64,000 nt of DNA, from contig CAYNMD010000002.1 of assembly GCA_964398485.1 (NCBI GenBank), positions 10,132 to 74,131 on the forward strand, read 5' to 3'. This DNA comes from SSEF01 sp964398485. GTDB lineage: Bacteria; Patescibacteriota; Minisyncoccia; Moranbacterales; UBA1568. Of this stretch, positions 55,428 through 64,000 are shown piece by piece. Below the pieces are notes generated by a model that was not told the origin of the DNA, made no database searches, and was given only the letters and a program-made list of their open reading frames with translations. A program made the translations under genes and the position numbers. Numbering within the stretch: the first letter of the stretch is position 1; each line of letters starts with the position of its first letter.

Positions 55428-57851
55428 TTATGCTTGCCACTTATCACGAGCTGCCTGATCAGCCAATGGATCATCTCCGTACTGAGGAACGGCACTCCCC
55501 TCTCCCTCACGAGGGATAAGGACCGTTCGACGTTTATTTTCTTCAATACTAATCACTCCTCGTTCCTCAAGAAGATCGGTAATTCTTGCTGCTTTCGGAT
55601 AGCCAATCTTGAGGTGTCGCTGAAGATAGGTTGTTGATACCTTCTGAGTCCGAATGACCAAGGCTTTGGCTGCATTGTAAATAGACTCATCATCATCGCC
55701 ATCCAGTGGGGTATCCAAATCAATCGGGGCAGCGTCAGTCTCACTCGGAGATTTTTTTTCATTACTACCACTGATGTCTTCACCAATTTCATCCCATCCT
55801 TTTTTAATTTTCTGATCTACAATAAAATGAACTACCTTTTTCACTTCATCCTCAGATACATAAACTCCTTGAATACGCTGGAGATTCGAAGCTTCTGCAG
55901 AAGAATACAACATATCCCCTTGTCCCAAAAGTTTTTCTGCTCCACCGGTACCAAAAATAGTACGTGAATCTATCTGAGTCTTCAGTTGAAAAGAAATACG
56001 GGCTGGAATATTAGCCTTGATAAGCCCAGTAATCACATTGACTTCTGGGCGCTGCGTCGCGAGTACAAGATGGATTCCCACCGCACGTGCTTTTTGTGCC
56101 AAACGAACAATAAGACCTTCAACCTCTTTGCCGTGAGCCATCATAAGGTCCGCCATTTCATCGATAACGATAACAATCTGAGGAAGTCTCTCTAGAAATT
56201 CTTCTGTCGTCGTGTTGGTATCAGGATTGAAGATCTGTTTCTTTTCGCCTCGGAGCATCTTCTCACGATACGAGAAGAGATCTCGTGACCCCACCCCTTC
56301 CAAAACCTTGTACCGCCGTTCCATTTCTCCCAAAGCCCATTTAAGAGCATTGACTACCTTGTGACTATCCACGATAACATCGGTTTTGAGGTGGGGAATA
56401 TTACGATACAAGGATAATTCTACTCGTTTCGGATCAACCAGTATAAGCTGCAAATCCTCAGGTGAATTCTGGTAAAGCAGAGAGAGTAGAAAAGTATTTA
56501 CACAAACACTTTTTCCAGAATTGGTAGCACCAGCAATCAAAACATGTGGCATTTTGGCAAGATCGGCAAAGATCATCTTTCCAGAAACGTCCTGACCAAA
56601 GATCAGTGTCAAATTGGAAGCCCGACTCCGGAATTCTCTCGACTCAAGAAAATTACGTAGTCTCACCATAGCTTTCGTCTTATTGGGCACCTCAATACCA
56701 ATCAATGATTTCCCTGGAATTGGAGCTTCGATACGTACCTGGTGAGCCGCCAAAGCAAGGGCGAGATTATCATTGAGCGCTGTAATTCGAGACAGCTTCA
56801 CCCCCACTGCTGGACGAAAAGTATACTGAGTAACCGTTGGCCCTTGCTGTACCTCGCCTGGTTCCACTTCAATACCAAAATACTTGAGAGTACGAATAAT
56901 AATATCCTGATTTTGAGCGATATCCCCACCCTGGCCATTCTCCTGAGAAGCCGCTAAAAGTTCGAGTGGTGGAAGCTCCCAACGCATTGAAACTCTCGGT
57001 TTTTTTGGTCGAATAAACGCAGGGACAAGCACTGATTCATCTTCGGATGGATCCGGAGAAGCAGAGGGCTCTGCCCCCTTTTCGTCTACATCATCACCTA
57101 CAAAGCGAACCTTAGTAATGTTTTGTTCATCAAGAGCATCCAGAGAATCCTTCTTATCATCGCCCACCTCTTGTTGATGTTCTTTCTCATGATCAAAGAC
57201 TTGCTCCAAAGAAAGATGGTCTGAGTCTTGCTTCTCTATCGAAAGCGCAGCCGTCTCCGGAATACCAGAAATAGCCCCATCTGAGAGAGAGGGTTCGGGA
57301 TTGGTACGAAAAAAGCGCGATCGCACACCTTGCAAAAAATGATATAAAGACACATTAAAGGCAGCAATTACCCCTATAGCAAAAATGGCGAGTAAAACTA
57401 CTGTACTAGCTACTTTTCCCATCGCACCATTAAGCCCAGCAACAAGTGAATAACCCAAGAAACCTCCGCCAATGCCATCAAGGGCAGCTTTCTTGAGTTC
57501 TCGATTGCTATCCCCAAGAAAAAGATGTGAGAGACCAAGGACTGCAATATAGGCCAAAGCGAGAGCGATATACCTTATGACATCCTGAAAAGTCGTCTCC
57601 CGATGCCGAAAGAGCATCACTCCAACCAAGGCAAACAATGGGGGTAACAGCCAACGACTCCATCCAACAGCAATTCCGAGCCATTCATCAATAGTAACTC
57701 CGAATATTCCTGCTTGATTAATAAAACTGAGAAAGAAAATAATAGCGAGCGTAAAAAAACAAATAGCCCATATACCTCGCTTGGCTTCAGAACCTAAAAA
57801 AGGCTTTCCTTCAGTTGCATTTTTTTCCTCATCTTTTTTCTTGCGTCCCAT
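55428..57851 (-). CDS. ftsK: DNA translocase FtsK/SpoIIIE
   Basis: Septal DNA pump, 807 residues. Four or five N-terminal membrane segments (about 25-190), an acidic linker (about 195-290), then the RecA-like motor: Walker A in AGATNSGKSVCV, Walker B in IVIVIDEMADLMM, and ARAVGIHLVLATQRPEVN. The C-terminal winged-helix gamma domain (TTYLQRHLKIGYPKAARITDLL) is the part that reads KOPS/SRS polarity sites. It clears chromosome from the closing septum and partners with the ftsA-ftsZ functions encoded elsewhere in the window. 7 nt after the upstream coiled-coil gene. Confidence 0.95.
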   Translation of the reverse strand: MGRKKKDEEKNATEGKPFLGSEAKRGIWAICFFTLAIIFFLSFINQAGIFGVTIDEWLGIAVGWSRWLLPPLFALVGVMLFRHRETTFQDVIRYIALALAYIAVLGLSHLFLGDSNRELKKAALDGIGGGFLGYSLVAGLNGAMGKVASTVVLLAIFAIGVIAAFNVSLYHFLQGVRSRFFRTNPEPSLSDGAISGIPETAALSIEKQDSDHLSLEQVFDHEKEHQQEVGDDKKDSLDALDEQNITKVRFVGDDVDEKGAEPSASPDPSEDESVLVPAFIRPKKPRVSMRWELPPLELLAASQENGQGGDIAQNQDIIIRTLKYFGIEVEPGEVQQGPTVTQYTFRPAVGVKLSRITALNDNLALALAAHQVRIEAPIPGKSLIGIEVPNKTKAMVRLRNFLESREFRSRASNLTLIFGQDVSGKMIFADLAKMPHVLIAGATNSGKSVCVNTFLLSLLYQNSPEDLQLILVDPKRVELSLYRNIPHLKTDVIVDSHKVVNALKWALGEMERRYKVLEGVGSRDLFSYREKMLRGEKKQIFNPDTNTTTEEFLERLPQIVIVIDEMADLMMAHGKEVEGLIVRLAQKARAVGIHLVLATQRPEVNVITGLIKANIPARISFQLKTQIDSRTIFGTGGAEKLLGQGDMLYSSAEASNLQRIQGVYVSEDEVKKVVHFIVDQKIKKGWDEIGEDISGSNEKKSPSETDAAPIDLDTPLDGDDDESIYNAAKALVIRTQKVSTTYLQRHLKIGYPKAARITDLLEERGVISIEENKRRTVLIPREGEGSAVPQYGDDPLADQAARDKWQA

Positions 57852-57858
57852 AGAGTTC

Positions 57859-58584
57859 TTAGGATTTTTCTTGCTTATGTACTTCTGGCATCGAAACTAT
57901 GTCTGCTGCCATTTGTTGAGCTGCTGGTAGATCAAAGTTATTATCCAAAGCCCACTGTATCCTCCGTTGATATTCCGCCCACTCATTCTGAGATGCGGCT
58001 AATTTCTCTTCCAAAGTTTCAATACCTGCCTCAAGAGTCCTTCGGATATCACTACAACGATTTTTGTAAGTTGCTAGCCCCTCTCGGGCTATCATGGTAG
58101 CAAGCATTTCTTTCCAAGTATCAAAATCTCGCCGCTTACTGTCCACACTCACCATCTGATGCGCCGCGTTATCCAAAGAATCTTCAAAAGCTGCAACATC
58201 TCCCTGCGTACGAGACAGGTCTCTCTCTAGAGCCTCGAGAATCATCTGCATGGAATATATCTCACTCCTCCTACGCCTCTTCTCCTCTAACTCTTGCTGC
58301 AATTTCTCAAGCTCTTCATAGTAAGCTACACCCTTACCCCTGGTTTCGCTTGATACCAACACATTTTCTTGACTAGGTAGCACTGGTGATTGTTGCTCGA
58401 TAGTGCCAGACACCTCTCCTAGCTTTTCTCCTCCCCCAACCGATTGGCCAAATCCCACTGCTCGATGCATATCAGCAAGAATTCTCCCAGTTTCAGTTGC
58501 GTACCTACTACCCGGTGCACCAAAAGAGGGGGCCGGTGGCTCTGTTGGTTTCGCTGGACTTAATATTTTTTCAAGCCAAGACAT
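57859..58584 (-). CDS. hypothetical coiled-coil protein (ftsK operon)
   Basis: Unrecognised, 241 residues. A Pro/Gly-rich N-terminal third with WLEKILSPAKPTEPP is probably disordered. A long coiled coil covers about 85-205 (YYEELEKLQQELEEKRRRRSE; TLEAGIETLEEKLA). No membrane segment. It lies 7 nt before ftsK and is preceded by a TTGCCT-18-TACAAT promoter. With the two coiled-coil genes upstream it forms a cluster that may serve the septum or cell shape. Confidence 0.75.
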   Translation of the reverse strand: MSWLEKILSPAKPTEPPAPSFGAPGSRYATETGRILADMHRAVGFGQSVGGGEKLGEVSGTIEQQSPVLPSQENVLVSSETRGKGVAYYEELEKLQQELEEKRRRRSEIYSMQMILEALERDLSRTQGDVAAFEDSLDNAAHQMVSVDSKRRDFDTWKEMLATMIAREGLATYKNRCSDIRRTLEAGIETLEEKLAASQNEWAEYQRRIQWALDNNFDLPAAQQMAADIVSMPEVHKQEKS

Positions 58585-58612
58585 AAAAAAGAAATAGGGG
58601 CTACCCTCCTCT

Positions 58613-58642
58613 ATTGTACGCTGCTTTCTTTACCCAAGGCAA
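58613..58642 (-). promoter_or_regulatory. promoter candidate for the coiled-coil gene and ftsK
   Basis: Minus-strand TTGCCT (58637-58642), 18-nt spacer, TACAAT (58613-58618), about 29 nt upstream of the ATG at 58584. Confidence 0.5.
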
Positions 58643-58660
58643 ACTCAAAAAAATTCTGTT

Positions 58661-58885
58661 TCATTCTTCATTAGAATCAGACTCCTCATCATCAAGGAAA
58701 GCAAGCAACTCCTCAGTCAACTGTTCAAATTCTCGAGCAGATTCTTCCAATGAATCATCAAGTTCTTTCTGCTTTGATTCGTTTGTCAGTCTCGCCTCTA
58801 ACAAACGCTTGTCTATACTATCAAGCCAGAGGTCGGTCTCATCTCGATGAGAGGCTACTTGATGAACGTCTGCAGGAGTACTCAT
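58661..58885 (-). CDS. small acidic helical protein, 74 aa
   Basis: Unrecognised. Start at MSTPADVHQVASHRDE; a longer open frame would overlap the upstream gene. Strongly acidic and helical, ending LLAFLDDEESDSNEE. It opens with MSTP, as does the next gene upstream (7 nt away), and the two are surely co-transcribed. Possibly a partner of the coiled-coil proteins. Confidence 0.6.
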   Translation of the reverse strand: MSTPADVHQVASHRDETDLWLDSIDKRLLEARLTNESKQKELDDSLEESAREFEQLTEELLAFLDDEESDSNEE

Positions 58886-58892
58886 AGGAGAT

Positions 58893-59840
58893 CTATTCCA
58901 TACCAACTGGCCGACGCATTGGTGGCCGAAGTCGTAATGGTCGCTTTTCAACTTTTTTCTTCTTTTTCTGACCTGTAATTGGATCGAGTGACTCATCGAG
59001 ACGAGACACTCCTAGTAAAGGAACTTTCTTTTTCTCAAGCACCTTACTCACATCCTTGAGATCCCAAATACGGCCACGTGTTTTATCAAGCTTTCTTTCT
59101 AAGCGTAAAATTTGATCTGCTTTGAGCTGAGCCTGCATCGCTGCCAAACGCCCAGCTGCTTCCAAATCATTTTTAACTCGCCCCCTCTTTTCGAGACGCC
59201 ACTTGTGAGCTGTTTCCTCATTTATTTTTTGGAGAGCCTCATACTCGATTTGAAGCAGTTTCAAACGGTCAATCATTTCCCTTTCAGTTGTCTGTAAAAG
59301 CAAAGATTCTGCCTGATTGGCAGCAAGCTTTTTATTTAGAGGACCATTAACCCGATCAATCACCGCATTTGCCTTGACCTCATGATCTTTTTGGAGAGTA
59401 CGAATACGTCCAAGTCGGTCTTTCTTTTCTGATACCTTCAACGAAAGCGAGGTATGCCGCTCTCTTTTCTTTTCTATCTCTTCACGCAAAGTAGTGAGTA
59501 CTTTCTCAGAAACACTACTCTCCAGTACACTCAGTAACGCTTCTTTTTCCTTGAGAGACCTTTCCGCTTCCTCTAGTTCAATCCGGGCTTGCTTCGCCTT
59601 AATACTTATCTTATTGTACCTTGCATCAGCCCGCATAACCGCCGAATCAATATCTGCCGTCTCTAACCGATCTCGAAGCATCCGTACTCGATCAAAAATT
59701 CGTCCCACAGGACCGACCCGATCCAATCTTTCTATTCCGGTATTTACCACTGAAGCTGCACCATCTATTGCCCGTTTATTCGCCGCCTCAATACGAGAAG
59801 TCAAACTAGGTTCTGAGGAAGAATCAATTGGAGTAGACAT
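58893..59840 (-). CDS. hypothetical coiled-coil protein, 315 aa
   Basis: Unrecognised. Nearly entire length (about 15-270) is predicted helical coiled coil rich in Glu, Lys, Arg and Leu (for example ARIELEEAERSLKEKEALLS). The C-terminal 50 residues are basic with a run of Lys (TGQKKKKKVEKRPLRLRPPM), a possible DNA- or membrane-phospholipid-binding tail. No signal peptide. It is the first gene of the group leading to ftsK. SMC-like or cytoskeletal roles are guesses only. Confidence 0.7.
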   Translation of the reverse strand: MSTPIDSSSEPSLTSRIEAANKRAIDGAASVVNTGIERLDRVGPVGRIFDRVRMLRDRLETADIDSAVMRADARYNKISIKAKQARIELEEAERSLKEKEALLSVLESSVSEKVLTTLREEIEKKRERHTSLSLKVSEKKDRLGRIRTLQKDHEVKANAVIDRVNGPLNKKLAANQAESLLLQTTEREMIDRLKLLQIEYEALQKINEETAHKWRLEKRGRVKNDLEAAGRLAAMQAQLKADQILRLERKLDKTRGRIWDLKDVSKVLEKKKVPLLGVSRLDESLDPITGQKKKKKVEKRPLRLRPPMRRPVGME

Positions 59841-59996
59841 CTGAAGAGCTTCTCTGCCTGAACGTTCTACACCAGGGACTACCGCTAAGATCGGGTCCTA
59901 CTCACTTTTAGAATTAACCTCCTCTGTCATCCTTTGCCGAGGAGATTCGACAACAGCCCCTTCCATAGAGTCAAATATTCATTTCTTTACCATTCC

Positions 59997-60002
59997 ATTA
60001 TA
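59997..60002 (-). promoter_or_regulatory. -10 element downstream of rpoC
   Basis: A perfect TATAAT on the minus strand with a poor -35 (TTTTTG at 17 nt), just past the rpoC terminator and about 155 nt upstream of the 315-aa coiled-coil gene. The long leader contains an AGGAGG at about 59920 not linked to a usable start. Confidence 0.4.
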
Positions 60003-60016
60003 GCCCACTTAGGATG

Positions 60017-60052
60017 AAGCAAAAACAAAACACCCCAGAATTGGGGTGTTTT
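60017..60052 (-). terminator. intrinsic terminator of rpoC
   Basis: AAAACACCCC-AGAATT-GGGGTGTTTT, a perfect 10-bp stem; the minus strand continues GTTTTTG. It begins 22 nt past the rpoC stop. Confidence 0.92.
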
Positions 60053-60073
60053 GAAGAAAGGAAAGAGAAACGA

Positions 60074-63000
60074 TTAGGCTTCATCCTCACCCACTCGGTA
60101 TCCAGTACCGGCTGGAATGAGACGGCCAATAATAACGTTTTCCTTAAGACCACGCAGACGATCCTCTTTGCCTTGAACCGCAGCATTAATGAGCACACGA
60201 GCGGTTTCCATAAAGGAGGCAGCTGAGAGGAACGACTCTGTCGAGAGAGCTACCTTGGTGATACCAAGCACCATCGGCTCACCAGTAGCAGGATTTCCCT
60301 TATCAGTCGTTGCTTCTTCATTCGCTTCGAGGAATTGGTCCTTCTCTACGATATCTCCAGGAAGGAGCATAGTATCTCCCGGATCAGCCACTCGGATACG
60401 TGAGAACATCTGGCGGATGATCACTTCGATATGCTTATCATTGATACCTTCACCCTGGCTGGCATAGATCTCCTGAATCTCTCGAATAATGTATCGATGC
60501 ACTGCTTCAAGACCCATTACTTCGTGGAGCTTCTTGAGATCAACATGTCCCTCAGAAAGCACCGATCCCTTACCAACAAGATCACCCACTTTTACCTTCA
60601 CCGCGGCATTGGCTGGTGCCGAATACTCATATTCTTTCTTGTCATTTCCCAAAACAGTTACTTTCACGACTTTGGTTTCTTTGACAATTGACTTCACCTG
60701 ACCCTCCAATTCAGAAAGGATAGCTTCCGTCTTCGGAGTACGGGCTTCAAATATTTCTTCAACACGAGGGAGACCTTGGGTAATGTCAGAACCAGCTACA
60801 CCACCAATATGGAAGGTACGCATAGTAAGCTGAGTACCTGGTTCACCGATAGCCTGAGCAGCCACCACCCCTACCGAGGCGCCAAGTTCAACCAAGGCAT
60901 TGCGACCGAGATCAAGACCGTAGCACTTGCGGCATACTCCACGACGAGATCGACAGGTAACAAGGGTGCGGATCTTTACTTGAGGGATACCAAGTGTTTC
61001 GATCTCTTTTGCCTGAGCTCTTGAGATAAGCTCACCCTTCTTGGTAATAACCTCTTTAGTCTCTGGATGCTTGATTGCCTCAACAGTTACACGACCCTCA
61101 ACACGTGAAGCAAAGGAAACACCTACTTTATCAGAATCTTCACGATAGAGATAGGCTCCCTCAGCATCACCACAGTCCTCATCACGAACAATAATATCCT
61201 GTGACACATCAACCAAACGACGAGTTAGGTATCCAGCAGTAGCCGTACGGAGAGCGGTATCAGCCATACCCTTACGAGCACCGTGAGTTGAGATGAAATA
61301 CTCAAGTACGTTGAACCCTTCCTTGAAACAGCTCTTTACAGGAAGTTCGATGGTTTCACCTGTTGGCCCAGCCATGAGACCTTTCATACCAGTCATCTGC
61401 ACTACTACCGATTCGCTACCACGAGCCTTGGAGTACACCATTGAATACACTGGGCCTTCTTTGTCGAGAGAATCACGAACTGCATCAGTAATCTTGTTCT
61501 TGGCATCGTTCCAGATCTCGATGATTCGATCCTTGCGCTCATCGTTGGTCAAAAGTCCCATATTGTACTGGTCCTTCACAAGAGTCACTTTCTCTTCAGC
61601 GGCAGCCATAATTTCTGACTTCACTGCTGGCACCTTGAGGTCATCAATACCCCAGCTAATTCCCGATTTGGAAACAGCCTTAAACGAAAGATCTTTGAGA
61701 CGATCAGCGAAGAGAGCTGCTTCATCCTGACCCATCTTCTCCAGAATACGCGCCATGAGAGCCTTGAGGTTCTTCTTCACCATCTCTTCGTTCACAAAGC
61801 GGAGTTCTGTTGGGAGAATATCATTAAGCATGATTCTTCCTACGGAAGTTTCAATAAGCTTTCCTTCGAACAAGAGCTTCACAGCTACGTTTACATCTAC
61901 TAGATTGTTTTGATGAGCGAGGATAGCCTCATCCATAGTTCCAAAGACTTTCCCTTGTCCTTTTCCTGTTGGCTTGATATGGGTGAGATAGTAAGCACCA
62001 AGCACCATATCCAGACGAGCTGACACAATTGGTTCTCCTGAAGCAGGTTTGAGGAGGTTCTTGGAAGAAAGCATGATGTTGGCAGATTCTTCGCGGGCCT
62101 CTACCGTGAGCGGCACATGGACAGCCATCTGGTCTCCATCAAAGTCAGCATTGAAGGCTTCACAAACCATTGGGTGAAGACGAATAGCCTTACCCTCGAT
62201 CAGTACCGGCTGGAATGCCTGGATAGAGAGGCGATGGAGTGTCGGAGCACGGTTGAGAAGAACGTAGTGATTTGGAATGATTTCATCAAGAATCTCATAA
62301 GCTTCTTCCGTCTCAGAATCTACCATCCGACCAGCGGTGCGTACATTATGAGCTAACTCTTTCTCGATAAGCTTGTTGATGATGAACGGTTTGAAGAGTT
62401 CCAAGGCCATTTTCTTTGGAAGTCCACACTGATAGAGCTTGAGCTTGGGACCAACAACAATTACTGAACGCCCGGAATAATCAACACGCTTCCCCAAGAG
62501 GTTTTGACGGAAACGTCCTTGCTTTCCTTTGAGAGCATCCGCTAGTGAGCGAAGAGCTCGACGCTGACCAGTAGCTGCTGCTGTCGAGGCCTGGCCACGG
62601 CGAGCAGAGTTATCAAAGAGAGCATCGACTGCCTCCTGGAGCATACGCTTCTCGTTGCGAGTGATCACTTCTGGGGCACCAATAGCGAGGAGCTTCTTGA
62701 GACGATTGTTACGGTTGATGATGCGTCGATAGAGATCGTTAAGATCTGAAGTAGCAAACCGACCACCATCGAGAGCCACCATCGGACGAAGATCTGGTGG
62801 AATAACCGGGATAACGGTTGGGAGCATCCACTCAAGTTTGAGATCAGCCTTTTCAAATCCCTGATACACCTTGAGGCGCTGGAGAAGCTTCTTCTGGTCG
62901 AGTGAGTCATCCTGACCGACTTCTCCCTTGAGCTGCTCTACCATCGCAGACACATCCATCTTCTCAAGAATTTTTCGGACAGCTTCAGCTCCAATCCCAG

Positions 63001-63670
63001 CAGTAAATACCTGGCCAAATCGGCTCGAGAGATTGAAGTACTCCACTTCCGAGAGAATCTGAAATGGTCGAAGGTTCTTGATATCTTCTTTGGTTGAACG
63101 ATACTGATCCTTGAGATCCTCAAGAATTTTCTCTAATTTTTTCTCATCCTTCTCCTCAGCACGTAATTCTTTCTGCTTAGCCTTATATTCTTTCTCCAAA
63201 GCCTCCAGCGACTGCTCCTTGAGATCTTCCTTTACCTCGGTAATGATGTAGGCTGAGAAATAAATAACTCGTTCCAAATCCTGAGGACCAATACCAAGAG
63301 CGAGACCGATCTTGGACGGTACCCCCCGAAGGAACCAGATATGTGACACTGGGGTAGCTAATTTGATATGGCCCATTCGTTCACGACGAACAATAGCCCT
63401 CGTCACCTCAACACCACACTTGTCACAAACGATACCCTGGTATCGAATCCGTTTGTACTTTCCACAGTAACATTCCCAGTCCTTCGAAGGACCAAAGATG
63501 CGCTCGCAAAAGAGACCATCTGGCTCATACCTTTGGGTACGATAGTTGATTGTTTCTGGCTTGGTGATCTCGCCCTTGGACCAGAGGAGAATATCGTCTG
63601 GTGAGGCGAGAGTGAGCTTGACTGAATCAAAGTCGCTCACCTTAGTAATGTTTTCAATTGGTTGAGTCAT
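60074..63670 (-). CDS. rpoC: RNA polymerase subunit beta'
   Basis: 1198 residues. The N-terminal zinc finger (CYCGKYKRIRYQGIVCDKC), the bridge/active-site NADFDGDQMAVHVPL with the three Mg-binding Asp, and the second zinc site (CRSRRGVCRKCYGLDLG) are all present. VGVVAAQAIGEPGTQLTMRTFH is the trigger-loop region. Shorter than the ~1400-residue proteobacterial form, lacking the large insertion. It follows rpoB by 21 nt. Confidence 0.98.
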   Translation of the reverse strand: MTQPIENITKVSDFDSVKLTLASPDDILLWSKGEITKPETINYRTQRYEPDGLFCERIFGPSKDWECYCGKYKRIRYQGIVCDKCGVEVTRAIVRRERMGHIKLATPVSHIWFLRGVPSKIGLALGIGPQDLERVIYFSAYIITEVKEDLKEQSLEALEKEYKAKQKELRAEEKDEKKLEKILEDLKDQYRSTKEDIKNLRPFQILSEVEYFNLSSRFGQVFTAGIGAEAVRKILEKMDVSAMVEQLKGEVGQDDSLDQKKLLQRLKVYQGFEKADLKLEWMLPTVIPVIPPDLRPMVALDGGRFATSDLNDLYRRIINRNNRLKKLLAIGAPEVITRNEKRMLQEAVDALFDNSARRGQASTAAATGQRRALRSLADALKGKQGRFRQNLLGKRVDYSGRSVIVVGPKLKLYQCGLPKKMALELFKPFIINKLIEKELAHNVRTAGRMVDSETEEAYEILDEIIPNHYVLLNRAPTLHRLSIQAFQPVLIEGKAIRLHPMVCEAFNADFDGDQMAVHVPLTVEAREESANIMLSSKNLLKPASGEPIVSARLDMVLGAYYLTHIKPTGKGQGKVFGTMDEAILAHQNNLVDVNVAVKLLFEGKLIETSVGRIMLNDILPTELRFVNEEMVKKNLKALMARILEKMGQDEAALFADRLKDLSFKAVSKSGISWGIDDLKVPAVKSEIMAAAEEKVTLVKDQYNMGLLTNDERKDRIIEIWNDAKNKITDAVRDSLDKEGPVYSMVYSKARGSESVVVQMTGMKGLMAGPTGETIELPVKSCFKEGFNVLEYFISTHGARKGMADTALRTATAGYLTRRLVDVSQDIIVRDEDCGDAEGAYLYREDSDKVGVSFASRVEGRVTVEAIKHPETKEVITKKGELISRAQAKEIETLGIPQVKIRTLVTCRSRRGVCRKCYGLDLGRNALVELGASVGVVAAQAIGEPGTQLTMRTFHIGGVAGSDITQGLPRVEEIFEARTPKTEAILSELEGQVKSIVKETKVVKVTVLGNDKKEYEYSAPANAAVKVKVGDLVGKGSVLSEGHVDLKKLHEVMGLEAVHRYIIREIQEIYASQGEGINDKHIEVIIRQMFSRIRVADPGDTMLLPGDIVEKDQFLEANEEATTDKGNPATGEPMVLGITKVALSTESFLSAASFMETARVLINAAVQGKEDRLRGLKENVIIGRLIPAGTGYRVGEDEA

Positions 63671-63691
63671 AAGAGTAGGTGTTATGGCGAC

Positions 63692-64000
63692 TTAGACAGT
63701 TTCCACATCATCTTCTTCGTCCTCAGACGAAACGGTCTTGGCTCCCTTGAGTTCGACATTGAGACAGAGACCCTTGAGCTCATTGACGAGCACATGGAAC
63801 GAAGCTGGGATGTTTGGACTCTTGATTGGTTCACCCTTGATGATAGATTCGTATGCTTTCGATCGACCCAAGACATCATCAGACTTGATCGTCAGCATTT
63901 CCTGAAGCGTATGAGCGGCACCATATCCTTCGAGCGCCCACACTTCCATTTCACCAAAACGCTGTCCACCAAACTGAGCTTTACCACCAAGTGGCTGCTG
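63692..64000 (-). CDS. rpoB: RNA polymerase subunit beta (3' end only)
   Basis: The last ~102 residues are visible; the 5' part lies outside the window. QQPLGGKAQFGGQRFGEMEVWALEGYGAAHTLQE is the conserved C-terminal signature that contacts beta'. The tail after LNVELKG is acidic (SSEDEEDDVETV). Standard rpoB-rpoC order. Confidence 0.97.
   Translation of the reverse strand, partial: QQPLGGKAQFGGQRFGEMEVWALEGYGAAHTLQEMLTIKSDDVLGRSKAYESIIKGEPIKSPNIPASFHVLVNELKGLCLNVELKGAKTVSSEDEEDDVETV

Noticed and set aside
59880..59960. 22-codon frame beginning MEGAVVESPRQR, and an AGGAGG in the 59841-60073 gap
   Set aside because: The AGGAGG does not precede a usable start at normal spacing and the peptide has no features; treated as leader sequence.
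1..64000. Alternative genetic code (TGA as Gly)
   Set aside because: All core proteins are full length with TGA read as stop, and TGA ends several genes (for example 23394-24020 and 58661-58885).
1..64000. CRISPR array, insertion sequence or prophage
   Set aside because: No regularly spaced repeats, transposase or integrase motifs, or terminal inverted repeats were found by reading both strands.

Overview
The window is a compact stretch of a bacterial chromosome, most likely from a member of the Candidate Phyla Radiation (Patescibacteria). The gene order supports this: the spc ribosomal cluster runs rpsE directly into rplO with no rpmD (uL30) gene, and the rpsF-ssb-rpsR cluster has no rplI (bL9). 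Other hints are the membrane-anchored Clp-type AAA+ protein, the long nucleoside diphosphate kinase and the very poor use of Shine-Dalgarno (SD) sequences. The standard bacterial code fits: TGA is a stop throughout, which argues against the recoded Gracilibacteria/Absconditabacteria. I cannot place it more finely by eye.

Layout, mostly on the minus strand. 1-4356: central carbon genes (gap, class II aldolase, tpiA, a GalT-like uridylyltransferase, a family 2 glycosyltransferase). 4425-18205: ruvX, map, adk, secY, then an almost unbroken spc/S10 cluster from L15 to S10, headed by tuf. 18206-22043: a small secreted-peptide candidate in the tuf/fusA gap, then fusA-rpsG-rpsL. 22169-26410: an M50 protease, rpmB with an attenuator-like leader, two tandem beta-carbonic-anhydrase-like genes, tRNA-Pro, a small orphan gene and ndk. 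26543-32023: a split comEC, nrdR and a membrane AAA+ protein. 32034-38206: a HhH/FeS-like glycosylase relative, a ParB-like protein, an orphan CheY, ftsZ, ftsA and a lipid kinase. 38295-45970: ybeY, yqeY, rpsU, HIT, hisS, lepB, an LCP protein, pth, rplY and a zinc-ribbon gene. 46235-52001: an orphan gene under a palindromic promoter, gyrB, efp, rpsR, ssb, rpsF. 52027-59840: a lytic transglycosylase, recA, rodZ-like, ftsK and three coiled-coil genes. 60074-64000: rpoC and the 3' end of rpoB.

Two kinds of gene are interleaved. The backbone is housekeeping and nearly all its starts lack an SD. Scattered through it are GC-richer, mostly unrecognised genes, most with a textbook SD and several with their own promoter and terminator: 23394-24020, 25430-25639, 32034-32987, 33090-34190, 34360-34797 and 46235-47038. 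The only backbone gene with an equally strong SD is rpsU (bS21). This resembles Bacteroidetes, where bS21 occludes the anti-SD and rpsU is autoregulated.

The strongest leads are the rpsU/SD pattern, the GC-rich SD-led cassettes, the paired carbonic-anhydrase-like proteins, the ParB-like plus FeS-glycosylase-like operon, the promoter-embedded 25-bp palindrome at 47103-47127, and the GC-rich structured block at 44699-44860.
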